From Jiangella endophytica (GTDB taxonomy: Bacteria; Actinomycetota; Actinomycetes; Jiangellales; Jiangellaceae), in the NCBI RefSeq assembly GCF_003427025.1, contig NZ_QVAI01000001.1, positions 1 through 64,000 on the forward strand: 64,000 nt of DNA. Direction: 5' to 3'. The notes beneath the pieces were generated by a model. That model ran no database searches, was not told the DNA's origin, and saw only the letters and a program-made list of their open reading frames with translations. Both the position numbers and the translations under genes were made by a program. Below are positions 9,480 to 17,304 of the stretch, in pieces. The number at the start of each line of letters is the position of its first letter. The stretch's first letter is position 1.

Positions 9480-10067
9480 TCAGCGATAGCGCTCGATGAG
9501 GTCGGCGGCCATGGCCCTGGCCCGCCGCGCGGCGTCGACATCGCCCTCGAGCGCGGCGATGATCGAGCCCTTCATGAGGATCTGCCACGACCGGGCGAAC
9601 CCCTCGGGGTCGCGCAGACCGGCTTCGGCGGCGCGGCCGGCGACGATCGCGCGCAGGTTGGCCAGGTGCTGGATGCTGGCCTGGCCCAGCGGGTGCGACC
9701 GGCCCATCTCGAGCAGCACCGTGATGAAGGCGATGCCGTCGAAGTCGTCGCTGCGGAACCACTCGTCGAACACGTCGAAGATCGCGAGCAGCTGTTCTTC
9801 CGGGGTCTCGCCGCGTTTCTGCGACTCGGCCTCGACCAGTCCGATCGTCCACTCGCGTTCCCGGCGGTCCAGGAAGGCCAGGACCAGGTCGTTCTTGGAC
9901 GGGAAGTGCTTGTAGAAGGTGGCCTTCGCGACGTGGGAGCGTTCGATGACCTCGTCGACGCCGACGCCGAGCACTCCCCGGCGGGCGAACAGCCGGTAGC
10001 TGGTCGCCAGGATGCGCTCTCTCGCGGTTGGCGTGGCGCCGGTCGTGTCCGGAGCCTGCATGACCAT
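9480..10067 (-). CDS. TetR-family transcriptional repressor
   Basis: 195 residues (193 if the second ATG at 10061 is used). The N-terminal helix-turn-helix is clear: RERILATSYRLFARRGVLGVGVDEVIERSHVAKATFYKHFPSKNDLVLAFL. The ligand domain is helical and resembles the C-terminal TetR_C_11 type (WFRSDDFDGIAFITVLLEMG). It lies 24 bp from the third ANTAR gene. A short inverted repeat upstream suggests autorepression. A ligand cannot be predicted from context; the next gene upstream is a baeRF-like protein in the same direction. Confidence 0.88.
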   Translation of the reverse strand: MVMQAPDTTGATPTARERILATSYRLFARRGVLGVGVDEVIERSHVAKATFYKHFPSKNDLVLAFLDRREREWTIGLVEAESQKRGETPEEQLLAIFDVFDEWFRSDDFDGIAFITVLLEMGRSHPLGQASIQHLANLRAIVAGRAAEAGLRDPEGFARSWQILMKGSIIAALEGDVDAARRARAMAADLIERYR

Positions 10068-10104
10068 CGACCATACCCGTTGCACCACGCGGTGTCGCGG
10101 GTAG

Positions 10105-10118
10105 ACAGAACCGTCTGT
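10105..10118. promoter_or_regulatory. Candidate TetR operator
   Basis: ACAGA-ACCG-TCTGT is a perfect 5-bp inverted repeat with a 4-base centre, 38 bp upstream of the tetR start, inside the 62-bp gap before the baeRF-like gene. Many TetR proteins of this type bind ACAGACNGTCTGT-like sites. Assignment rests on position and symmetry only. Confidence 0.45.
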
Positions 10119-10129
10119 GCAGCAGCGGC

Positions 10130-11215
10130 TCAGCCGGGTGCGGGCCGGTCCCATCGCAACAGCGCGGCGACGCCGTCGTCGGGCAGCAGCGACGCTGCGG
10201 TGAACACCGCCCCCGCACCGGTGGCCGCGGCGGCCGCGAGCACCAGCAGGTCGGACCGCACCGCCGGCGCGGCGTGCACGCCGTCGGGGAGCGGCAGGTA
10301 CGGGTGGTCGGCCGGGCAGACGGTGTGCCCGGCCGCTCGCTCCTCGTCGAGGACGACGGTGTCGACGCCGGCCTGGACGGTCATGTCCAGCACGTCGGCC
10401 AGCCCGACGGCGACGGCGTACTGCCGGCCCAGGTGCTCCTCCAGCCGGGCCGCCGTGCGCCGCTGTCGCTCGTCCACCGTCCGCTCCACGGCGGCGTCGA
10501 CCTCCGCGACGAACGCCTCGTTCGCGGCGCCCTCGGCGCGGCTGCCGCGCTCGACCTCGACCACCTGCTCGGCGACGTGCTGAGGCAGGCCCGTGCGGAT
10601 GTCGTGCCGGGCCCGCGGGTCTCCGGCCAGCACGATCAGCGGCGGTTCGGTCCCGGCCAGGCGTTCCAGGTCGGCCACCACCACGCGGGCGTTGAACCGC
10701 CACAGTTCGTCGGTGCGGCCGCGCAGGTCGGCCCGCGCCGGGCCGCCGTCAGCCGCATGCTCGATGCCGCCGTCGACGGTGTGGACGACGGCGGGCTCGC
10801 GCCCCCAGGAGGCGCAGTGGATCAGGTCGGCCCCGGCCTGGTCGGCCAGGACGACGAGCACCGGCACGGCCAGGTCCCGATAGGCCAGCCACGCCGTCGC
10901 GTCGGGCAGCGGGCCCCACGTCAGCGCCTCGTGCCCGGACCAGTGCGGCAGCAGGTCGTCGACCAGCACGCCGTCGCGTCCCGCCACCACGAACCGGGCC
11001 GTCTCGCCCGGTGTGCCGGTCGGCTCCAGCAGCCGCTCCACCACCTCCTCCGCGACGGCGTCCGGTGCGCCGGACGCCGCCAGTTCCGTCCGGGCCGCCC
11101 TGCCGCGCAGCACCAGTCGTTGCCGTGCGTCCTCCGTCGTCCGGCTGACGTCGAGCAGCGCGCTGGCGAACGGTCCCTGGTGGTCGAGGACGTGGGTGAG
11201 AGTGTCCAGTCGCAT
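10130..11215 (-). CDS. baeRF-like protein (Rv2629 type)
   Basis: 361 residues from an ATG with GGGAG five bases upstream. The sequence shows an alternating alpha/beta pattern with DGVLVDDLLPHW, VPVLVVLADQAGADLIH and LIVLAGDPRARHDI strands, and a C-terminal VDTVVLDEERAAGHTV segment. This matches the bacterial relatives of archaeo-eukaryotic release factor eRF1, of which mycobacterial Rv2629 is an example. Members are linked to ribosome or stress functions but are poorly characterised. The gene stands alone, leftward, followed by tetR. Confidence 0.6.
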   Translation of the reverse strand: MRLDTLTHVLDHQGPFASALLDVSRTTEDARQRLVLRGRAARTELAASGAPDAVAEEVVERLLEPTGTPGETARFVVAGRDGVLVDDLLPHWSGHEALTWGPLPDATAWLAYRDLAVPVLVVLADQAGADLIHCASWGREPAVVHTVDGGIEHAADGGPARADLRGRTDELWRFNARVVVADLERLAGTEPPLIVLAGDPRARHDIRTGLPQHVAEQVVEVERGSRAEGAANEAFVAEVDAAVERTVDERQRRTAARLEEHLGRQYAVAVGLADVLDMTVQAGVDTVVLDEERAAGHTVCPADHPYLPLPDGVHAAPAVRSDLLVLAAAAATGAGAVFTAASLLPDDGVAALLRWDRPAPG

Positions 11216-11338
11216 CGTTTCTCCCTGGTGCGGTGATCGTCCTTCCACTCGCCGTGCTACCCGGTCCGTCCGGCGGCAAACGACCGCGGATGCTTTCGGC
11301 GGGGACGGGGTACGGGCCGAGGGACGGAGGTGATCCGT

Positions 11339-11662
11339 ATGCCGAGACAGTGGAGTGACACACGCGAACGGCAGTACGAGCACATCAAGGAAGGCTTGGA
11401 GGACCGCGACTACGGCGAGGACCGCGCCGAGGAGATCGCCGCACGCACCGTCAACAAGGAACGCGCGAGGTCCGGCGAGTCCCGCCGGAAGAGCCGTTCG
11501 TCCAGCGACGACCTCTCGTCCGGCCGGCGCGGGGGACTGCGCTCGGGCAAGGGTTCGGGTGGGCGGACGAAGGAGCAGCTCTACAACGAGGCCAGGCGGA
11601 AGGGCGTCAAGGGCCGCTCCACGATGACGAAGAAACAGCTGGAGAAGGCGGTCGGCCGCTGA
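11339..11662 (+). CDS. Small basic protein with C-terminal Rho-N/SAP-like motif (DUF7218-like)
   Basis: 107 residues from an ATG with GGAGG eight bases upstream. The protein is strongly charged. Residues 1-45 (PRQWSDTRERQYEHIKEGLE...AARTVNKERARSG) are helical, the centre is Ser/Arg/Gly-rich, and the end (TKEQLYNEARRKGVKGRSTMTKKQLEKAVG) looks like a Rho N-terminal or SAP helix-extended-helix module, which often binds nucleic acid. Relatives are widely labelled plasmid stabilisation protein without evidence. A strong terminator follows. Function unknown; a stress or DNA-associated role is inference. Confidence 0.7.
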   Translation: MPRQWSDTRERQYEHIKEGLEDRDYGEDRAEEIAARTVNKERARSGESRRKSRSSSDDLSSGRRGGLRSGKGSGGRTKEQLYNEARRKGVKGRSTMTKKQLEKAVGR

Positions 11663-11682
11663 CGCGGGACCGCACCATGCTC

Positions 11683-11724
11683 GCCGGGCCGGTGCCGAGG
11701 GTCACACCGGCCCGGCGTCCTGTT
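11683..11724 (+). terminator. Intrinsic terminator
   Basis: Perfect 12-bp inverted repeat, GCCGGGCCGGTG (11683-11694) with its complement at 11705-11716, 10-base loop, followed by GTCCTGTT. It ends the transcript of the small basic protein. Confidence 0.75.
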
Positions 11725-11789
11725 GACGACGCGTCCGGGCGGGGATAACCTCGCGGCTTCCCATTGACGTGCAGGGGGGCCGGGGGGCC

Positions 11790-12461
11790 ATGGGTATCGG
11801 TGCAACACGCCTGCGTACGGGCGTTCTCGTTCTTGTTCCGCTCGCGTTGACGGTGGTCGCGTGCGGGCCCGGTGACGACGGGCAGCGGGCCGCGCCGTCC
11901 GCGGCGGCAGCGCCGTCGGCGACCGCGACGCCGTCGCCGAGTCCGACGCCGGTGGTGACGGTCGAGACGGTGACGCAGACGGAGGCGATCCCGTTCGAGC
12001 GGGTCAGCGTCGAGGACGACACGATGGACCTCGGCACCTCCGCCGTCACGACCGCCGGGGTGGCCGGCGTGCGAACGCTCACCTACGAGGTCACGTTCAC
12101 CGACGGAGTCGAGACGGCCCGGGAGCTGTCCGCCGATGAGGTCACGACGGCGCCGGTCGACGAGGTGACGTCGGTGGGGACGTACGAGCCGCCGCCTCCT
12201 CCTCCGGAACCCGAGCCTGAGCCGGAACCCGAGCCGGAACCCGAGCCGGAGGACGAGGAGCCGGTGGGTCTCGTCGAGGCGCCGCCGCAGGACGCGGGCT
12301 GCGACCCGAACTACAGCGGCTGCGTGCCGATCGACACCGACGTCGACTGCGCCGGTGGCAGCGGCAACGGGCCGTCCTACGTCGACGGGCCGGTCGACGT
12401 CATCGGCGAGGACATCTACGGTCTCGACGCGGACGACGACGGGGTCGGCTGCGAGCCGTAG
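11790..12461 (+). CDS. Lipoprotein with G5-like and excalibur domains
   Basis: 223 residues. A signal peptide with lipobox LTVVAC puts Cys near residue 26. Residues 50-135 (VETVTQTEAIPFERVSVEDDTMDLG...LTYEVTFTDGVE) resemble a G5 domain, a fold that binds N-acetylglucosamine or zinc in surface proteins. A PPPPEPEPEP repeat spans the wall. The C-terminus is an excalibur calcium-binding module ending DADDDGVGCEP, with its usual Cys pair. It would be membrane-anchored and reach outward. A cell-wall or sporulation role is inference. A GTG seven codons upstream is less likely. Confidence 0.8.
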   Translation: MGIGATRLRTGVLVLVPLALTVVACGPGDDGQRAAPSAAAAPSATATPSPSPTPVVTVETVTQTEAIPFERVSVEDDTMDLGTSAVTTAGVAGVRTLTYEVTFTDGVETARELSADEVTTAPVDEVTSVGTYEPPPPPPEPEPEPEPEPEPEPEDEEPVGLVEAPPQDAGCDPNYSGCVPIDTDVDCAGGSGNGPSYVDGPVDVIGEDIYGLDADDDGVGCEP

Positions 12462-12470
12462 CCGACCCCG
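12440..12470. terminator. Hairpin overlapping the lipoprotein stop codon
   Basis: Perfect 11-bp inverted repeat (12440-12450 with 12460-12470) whose 9-base loop and right arm contain the last codons and the TAG stop. There is no U-run. It lies between convergent genes and could act on both strands. Confidence 0.5.
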
Positions 12471-12488
12471 TCCGCGTCGCCGCGACGA

Positions 12489-13994
12489 TCAGCGCATCCG
12501 GCCGGTCCGCGTCCGGTCGCTGTGCTGCCGCGGATGCGCCGCCCGGCCCGGCACCGCGTGGGGCTGCCGCCGTCGCCGTCGCTCCGCCGGGTGCGTCGGC
12601 CGCGCCCGGCCCCGCAGCCCTCGGCTGAGCAGGCCCGGCGTCAGCGACACGGCCGCCGCCGGCACGGCGTCACGCGGCACGACGTACAGCACACCGCGCC
12701 CGGGCCGGTCGCGCAGGATGAGCCGGGTGGTCAGCCGGCCCTTCCGCGCCAGCGCCGCGCCCACGATGACGGCGCCCAGCAGCGGCCCGGCGCCGCAGAC
12801 CACCATGGCGAGGTTCGCGCCGAACTCGTGCGCGATCCACCCGATCATCACACCGGATCCGGCCTGCGCGCCGAACAGCACGAGGATGTACAGCGCCATG
12901 ACCCGGCCGCGCATGGTGCCCGCGACCGCCGTCTGGACCATCGTGTTGCCGCCGGTCAGGTACAGCAGCGACGCCGCGCCGACGGCGACCAGGACGACGC
13001 AGAACAGCGGCAGCGACGCGATGGTGCCGGCCACCATCTGCAGGACGCCGAGCACGCCGGCGGTGTAGACGAGCGTGCGCAGCCGCAGGCTCCGGCGCCG
13101 CGTCGAGGCGAGCGCACCGGCGACGGCGCCGGCCGCGAGGCACGAGTTGAGCAGGCCGTAGCCGGCCGACCCGATGTCGAAGACGTCGTCGGCGTACGCG
13201 GCGAGCACGGTGGCGAGGTTGATGCCGGTGATCGCGACGAAGCCGACCAGCACGACCGACCACAGGATCACCGGTTTGTCGCCGACGTAGCGCAGTCCCT
13301 CGCGCAGCTGCCCGCGGGTGCGGGCGATCGCCGGCGCGGCCGACAGCTCCGACGCGCGCATCGCGACCAGCAGCGCGACGGCGACGACGCCGGCCAGCGC
13401 GTTGACGACGAACGACCAGCCCTGGCCGACCAGCGCGATACCGGCGGCCGCCAGCGCGGGGCCGACGAGCGCGCCGAGCTGGAACACGGTCGAGTTGATG
13501 CTGATGGCGTTGCGCAGGTGCTGGTGCCCGGCGACCTCCGGGACGAACGCCTGCCGGGCCGGGTTGTCGACGACCGTGGCCACGCCGAGGAAGGCGGCGC
13601 TGGTCAGGATGTGCCACGGCTGGATCGCGCCGGTCAGCGTCAGCGTCCCGAGCACGAGCGCGGACAGCGCGAACAGCGACTGGGTGATCATCAGCAGCTT
13701 CCGCTTGTCGAACCGGTCGGCGACGACGCCGCCGAACAGGCCGAACACGAGCATCGGCGCGAGCTGCAGGGTGACGGTGAGCCCGACCCAGGCGACATTG
13801 CCGGTCAGGCTGAGGATGAGCCAGTCCTGAGCGACGCGCTGCATCCAGCCGCACGTGTTGGTCAGGACCTGGGAGATGACGTAGAGGCGGTAGTTGCGGA
13901 CCCGCAGCGAGGCGAAGGTGTCGCGCCAGTGCGGGCGGCGGGGATCTGAGTGGGCTGGTGAGGACGGGTGAAGGGCGGCAGGCGCCGGTCTCAC
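12489..13994 (-). CDS. MFS transporter, probable drug or siderophore exporter
   Basis: 501 residues from a GTG with AAGGAA upstream. Hydrophobic helices recur through residues 30-430, consistent with 12 membrane spans. The motif GGVVADRFDKRKLL between helices 2 and 3 is the MFS signature of the MFS_3 (EntS-like) branch. A basic Arg-rich tail of about 60 residues follows the last helix. It is divergent from a LysR regulator 153 bp away, which very likely controls it. Export of a toxic or signalling compound is the likely role; the substrate is not predictable. Confidence 0.88.
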   Translation of the reverse strand: MRPAPAALHPSSPAHSDPRRPHWRDTFASLRVRNYRLYVISQVLTNTCGWMQRVAQDWLILSLTGNVAWVGLTVTLQLAPMLVFGLFGGVVADRFDKRKLLMITQSLFALSALVLGTLTLTGAIQPWHILTSAAFLGVATVVDNPARQAFVPEVAGHQHLRNAISINSTVFQLGALVGPALAAAGIALVGQGWSFVVNALAGVVAVALLVAMRASELSAAPAIARTRGQLREGLRYVGDKPVILWSVVLVGFVAITGINLATVLAAYADDVFDIGSAGYGLLNSCLAAGAVAGALASTRRRSLRLRTLVYTAGVLGVLQMVAGTIASLPLFCVVLVAVGAASLLYLTGGNTMVQTAVAGTMRGRVMALYILVLFGAQAGSGVMIGWIAHEFGANLAMVVCGAGPLLGAVIVGAALARKGRLTTRLILRDRPGRGVLYVVPRDAVPAAAVSLTPGLLSRGLRGRARPTHPAERRRRRQPHAVPGRAAHPRQHSDRTRTGRMR

Positions 13995-14061
13995 GGTGCG
14001 GTTCCTTGGGATGGTACGGATGGTTGGGCGTGCGGCGGTCCCGCCACGATGGCAGGACCGT

Positions 14062-14082
14062 GTTCAACGTTAGGTGCTGAAC
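14062..14082. promoter_or_regulatory. Candidate LysR binding site between MFS and lysR
   Basis: GTTCA-N11-TGAAC is an interrupted perfect dyad with the spacing expected of a LysR-type T-N11-A box. It lies in an unusually AT-rich stretch between the two divergent starts, where both promoters must be. Regulation of the exporter by the LysR protein is inferred. Confidence 0.5.
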
Positions 14083-14147
14083 GCCAATTCGCTAAGCCGA
14101 TAAGGGCTATAAATGTCATCAGGAAACTCAATGACGAGGGGAAGCCC

Positions 14148-15038
14148 GTGTTCGATCCGGTGCATCTGCGGACATTCCTGGCGGTGGCGTCGACGCTGAA
14201 CTTCACCCAGGCGGCGCAGCAGCTGGGCATCAGCCAGCCCAGCGTCAGCCAGCACGTCCGGCGGCTCGAGGAGGCGGCCGGCCGCCAGCTGCTGCTGCGC
14301 GACACCCGTGCCGTCACGCTCACCGACAACGGCGAGGCGATGGCCGGCTTCGCCCGCTCGATCCTCGCCGCCCACGACGAGGCGGCCAGCTACTTCACCG
14401 GGACGGCCATGCGCGGCCGGCTCCGCTTCGGCGCGGCCGACGACCTCGCGCTGGCCCAGCTGCCCGCCGCCCTGCGCGCGTTCCGGCAGCTGCACCCGCG
14501 GATCAACCTGGAGCTGACGGTCACCCAGACCCGCACGCTGATGCGCCGGCTGGAGGCCAACCAGCTCGACCTCGTCTTCATCAAGGAGTTCCCCGACGAG
14601 ACCGTCGGCCGCGTCGTGCGCCGCGACCGTCTCGTCTGGATCGGGCTGCCCGGCACCCAGGTGCGTCCCGATGAGCCGATTCCGCTGATCACCTACACCG
14701 CGCCGTCGGTCAGCCGGGTGACGGCGCTGCGGGTGCTCGCGGAGTCCGGGCGCAGCTGGAAGATCACCTGCAAGACACTGGAGGTCAACGGCGTCCTGGC
14801 CGCGGCCCGCGCCGGCATCGGCGTCGCGGTCTTCCCCAGCAGCCTGGTCCCCGCCGACCTCCAGGCCCTGCCCGCCTCGGTCGGCCTGCCCGAACTCGGC
14901 GACATCGACTTCACGCTGCTGTCGAACCCGCGTTCCCCGGTCGAGCCCGTCGAGGCGCTCACCTCGGCCATCCTCGGCCAGCCGTTCGCCGCCCGCTCCT
15001 CCGCACCGGCACCCGCGCCCACGCCCGCGTCGAGCTGA
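14148..15038 (+). CDS. LysR-family transcriptional regulator
   Basis: 296 residues from a GTG with GAGGGGAA upstream. The N-terminal winged helix-turn-helix reads LRTFLAVASTLNFTQAAQQLGISQPSVSQHVRRLEEAAGRQLLLRD. A typical substrate-binding domain follows (GRLRFGAADDLALAQLPAALRAFRQLHPRINLEL...LVFIKEF). The extreme C-terminus is an Ala/Pro tail. The divergent MFS gene is the presumed target. A hairpin terminator follows. Confidence 0.92.
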   Translation: MFDPVHLRTFLAVASTLNFTQAAQQLGISQPSVSQHVRRLEEAAGRQLLLRDTRAVTLTDNGEAMAGFARSILAAHDEAASYFTGTAMRGRLRFGAADDLALAQLPAALRAFRQLHPRINLELTVTQTRTLMRRLEANQLDLVFIKEFPDETVGRVVRRDRLVWIGLPGTQVRPDEPIPLITYTAPSVSRVTALRVLAESGRSWKITCKTLEVNGVLAAARAGIGVAVFPSSLVPADLQALPASVGLPELGDIDFTLLSNPRSPVEPVEALTSAILGQPFAARSSAPAPAPTPASS

Positions 15039-15094
15039 TCGGCGGGCGGCCCCCGCCGGGCGCCGACCCCGTCGGAGTGTGATCGGAGGTGTCG

Positions 15095-15123
15095 ACCCCG
15101 GCGCCGCTTGTTGGCGCCGGTGT
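15095..15123. terminator. Bidirectional terminator between lysR and the dehydrogenase gene
   Basis: Inverted repeat 15095-15105 with 15113-15123 (ten of eleven pairs, core CCGGCGCC/GGCGCCGG, loop GCTTGTT). It is placed between convergent genes. Confidence 0.6.
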
Positions 15124-15188
15124 CTACAGCGCGACGAAGAACTCCTGGCCGAGTGCCGGACTCGCCGCCCGGAGCCTCGGCAGCGCGC

Positions 15189-16124
15189 TCACCAGGTGAT
15201 GGCGGCCTTGACGAAGCCCGGCTCCTTGCCGACGAGGGCGGCGAAGGCGGTGTCGACCTCGTCCAATCCGTACCGGTGGGTGATCAGGGTGCCGATGTCG
15301 ATGCGGCCGGCGGCGACCAGGTCGATGCCGCGCCGGACGCTGTCGCGCAGGCGGGCGCGATCGCGCACGTGGGCGTTGACGACGTCGATGGCCTTCCAGT
15401 TCCAGGCGTGCAGATCGACGGTGCGGGGGCCCTGGTGGTAGCCCATGATCGACAGCACGCCGTGCGGCCGCACCAGCGTCGTCGCGAGATCGAGGCCCGG
15501 CGCGGTCCCGGACGCCTCGACGGCGACGTCGAAGGCGTCGTCGTAGGGCGGGCCGGACGTCTCGCCCGGCGCCAGGGCGGCGTCGGCACCGTGCACCAGC
15601 GCCTGCTCGCGCGCGTCCGGCCGCGGGTCGATCGCCACCACCTGACGCGTCCCCGCGTGCCGCAGCAGCTGCAGGAGCACCAGGCCCATGAACCCGGTCC
15701 CGACGACGGCGACGCGGTCGCCGGTGTCGAGCCGGGTGCGGCGCAGCGCCTCGACGACGCAGCCGAGCGGCTCGCCGAGGGCCTCGGCCGGTTCCACGCC
15801 GGGCGGCACGACGACGAGGTCGCGGACGTCGGCGATGCAGTGGTCGGCGAACGACGCGTCGACCCGGCCGGTGACGACGTCGCCGACGTGCACCGCCGCG
15901 ACCTCGGGGCCGACGGCGACGACCTCACCCACCGGCTCGTGCCCCAGCGCCAGCGGCACGTCGGCCACGGCGGGGCCCGCCGACCACTCCGCCACCTCGC
16001 TGGCGCACACGCCGCTGACCAGCACCCGAAGCAGCACCTCGCCGTACCCCGGCTCCGGCAGTTCCACGGACCGCACGGCCGAGGTCCGCGCGCCGGCCAG
16101 CTCACTGCGCCGCGTCGTCACCAT
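15189..16124 (-). CDS. Zinc-type medium-chain alcohol/polyol dehydrogenase, compact
   Basis: 311 residues. The GroES-like half shows GVCASEVAEW (first zinc ligand) and LGHEPVGEVVAVG (His-Glu pair). EPLGCVVEALRR matches the third-ligand region of sorbitol-type enzymes. The Rossmann half has VAVVGTGFMGLVLLQLL and then AIDPRPDAR. The loop that normally holds four structural-zinc cysteines is missing, so the protein is about 30 residues shorter than usual. It is the last gene of gntR-SDR-ASRT-ADH, spaced 5 bp from the ASRT gene. Oxidation of a sugar alcohol or related polyol is likely. A GTG three codons upstream is an alternative start. Confidence 0.85.
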   Translation of the reverse strand: MVTTRRSELAGARTSAVRSVELPEPGYGEVLLRVLVSGVCASEVAEWSAGPAVADVPLALGHEPVGEVVAVGPEVAAVHVGDVVTGRVDASFADHCIADVRDLVVVPPGVEPAEALGEPLGCVVEALRRTRLDTGDRVAVVGTGFMGLVLLQLLRHAGTRQVVAIDPRPDAREQALVHGADAALAPGETSGPPYDDAFDVAVEASGTAPGLDLATTLVRPHGVLSIMGYHQGPRTVDLHAWNWKAIDVVNAHVRDRARLRDSVRRGIDLVAAGRIDIGTLITHRYGLDEVDTAFAALVGKEPGFVKAAITW

Positions 16125-16129
16125 CGCCC

Positions 16130-16495
16130 TCACCGCGCCGGGTATGCGATGGTCGACATCAGCGCGTTGGCCGCCTGCCGCGAATCCAGCCGGGTGTGCT
16201 GCACCACGACCGGCACGTCGCTGTGCAGCACGATGCTGTAGTCGACGCCGGCTGGGACGCCGAGCTCGCCGAGCTGCTGGTGGAACGCCCGGCGCGCCGG
16301 GACGGGCAGGACGTGCGGCCCGTCGGGCTCGCGGTCGGTGAAGTACACCCACAGCTCGACGGCCGCGTCGGCCGGCCCGGTGTTGAGGATGCAGACGCTC
16401 TCGTGACTGGCCAGCGCCGGGTCGTCGCCGCTGCTGCCCGGCGGGATGTACCCGTCGGCGACCACCCACACCGTCGAACCGATCGACGACACCAC
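16130..16495 (-). CDS. ASRT-family protein (sensory rhodopsin transducer-like)
   Basis: 121 residues from a GTG with a perfect AAGGAGG upstream. The whole protein is one domain: SIGSTVWVVADGYIPPGSSG, SHESVCILNTG, VELWVYFTDREPDGPH and the C-terminal VVVQHTRLDSRQAANALMSTIAY are hallmarks of the family named after the Anabaena sensory rhodopsin transducer. No rhodopsin gene is present. Comparative work has proposed that this beta-sandwich family binds small molecules such as sugars, which fits its place between an SDR and a polyol-type dehydrogenase. A ligand sensor, mutarotase-like or isomerase-like step are all possible. Confidence 0.85.
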   Translation of the reverse strand: MVSSIGSTVWVVADGYIPPGSSGDDPALASHESVCILNTGPADAAVELWVYFTDREPDGPHVLPVPARRAFHQQLGELGVPAGVDYSIVLHSDVPVVVQHTRLDSRQAANALMSTIAYPAR

Positions 16496-16512
16496 GGAAG
16501 CCTCCTTGTGAG

Positions 16513-17304
16513 TCAGAAGTCGTTGGCGCTCTTGGCCATCAGCCCGCCGTCGCAGACCAGGTGTGATCCGGTCACGTACGACGACTCGTCCGACAGCAGC
16601 CACAGCACCGCCGCGGCCACCTCGTCGGGGCGGCCGAGCCGCCCGAGCGGGACCTGGGTCGCGGCCGCCGCCCGCAGCCGCGCGACGGCATCGGCCCGCT
16701 CGGCGGCGGGCACCCCGGTCGTCAGCATCGCGGTGTCGGTCGCACCGGGCACGACGGCGTTGACGCGGATGCCGTGCGGCGCGTAGTCCAGCGCCGCCGA
16801 CCGGACGAACGCCGACACCCCGCCCTTCGAGGCCGCGTAGGCGCTGTTGCCGCCGCCGGCATGCCCGACGAACGCGGCGGGCGACGACGTGCAGACGAGG
16901 GAGCCGCCGCGTCCGGCCGCGACGAGCCGGCGCAGCGCCTCGCGGCAGGTCAGGAACACGCCGACCAGGTTGACGGCGACGACGCGCTCCCAGTCGGGCA
17001 CGGCGAACGAATGCACCGGCGCGTTGACCTCGACGCCGGCGTTGGCGAACACCGCGCCGGGGTCGCCGACCGCGGCCGACACCGCGTCGAACGCCGCCGT
17101 CACGGACGTCTCCGAGGACACGTCGCAGGCCACGGCCACCGCACCGCCCGCGCCCGCCTCGAGGGCTGACGCCGCGGCTGCGGACGCCGCCGACGAGTCC
17201 ACGTCGAGCGCCGCCACCCGCGCACCCCGTGCGGCCGCCGCCAGCAGCACCGCCCGGCCGATGCCGGACCCGGCCCCGGTGACGGCGACCGTCTCAGCCC
17301 ACAT
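16513..17304 (-). CDS. SDR-family NAD(P)-dependent oxidoreductase
   Basis: 263 residues. Classical SDR features: cofactor motif TGAGSGIG at about 9-16, the ANAG-type motif FANAGVEVN, catalytic Ser in CTSSPAAF and the YxxxK motif in YAASKGG, then a C-terminal YVTGSHLVCDGG. The start codon overlaps the end of gntR by 11 bp, so translation is probably coupled. It likely oxidises a sugar or sugar lactone in the pathway fed by the ABC importer on the other arm of the locus. Confidence 0.92.
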   Translation of the reverse strand: MWAETVAVTGAGSGIGRAVLLAAAARGARVAALDVDSSAASAAAASALEAGAGGAVAVACDVSSETSVTAAFDAVSAAVGDPGAVFANAGVEVNAPVHSFAVPDWERVVAVNLVGVFLTCREALRRLVAAGRGGSLVCTSSPAAFVGHAGGGNSAYAASKGGVSAFVRSAALDYAPHGIRVNAVVPGATDTAMLTTGVPAAERADAVARLRAAAATQVPLGRLGRPDEVAAAVLWLLSDESSYVTGSHLVCDGGLMAKSANDF

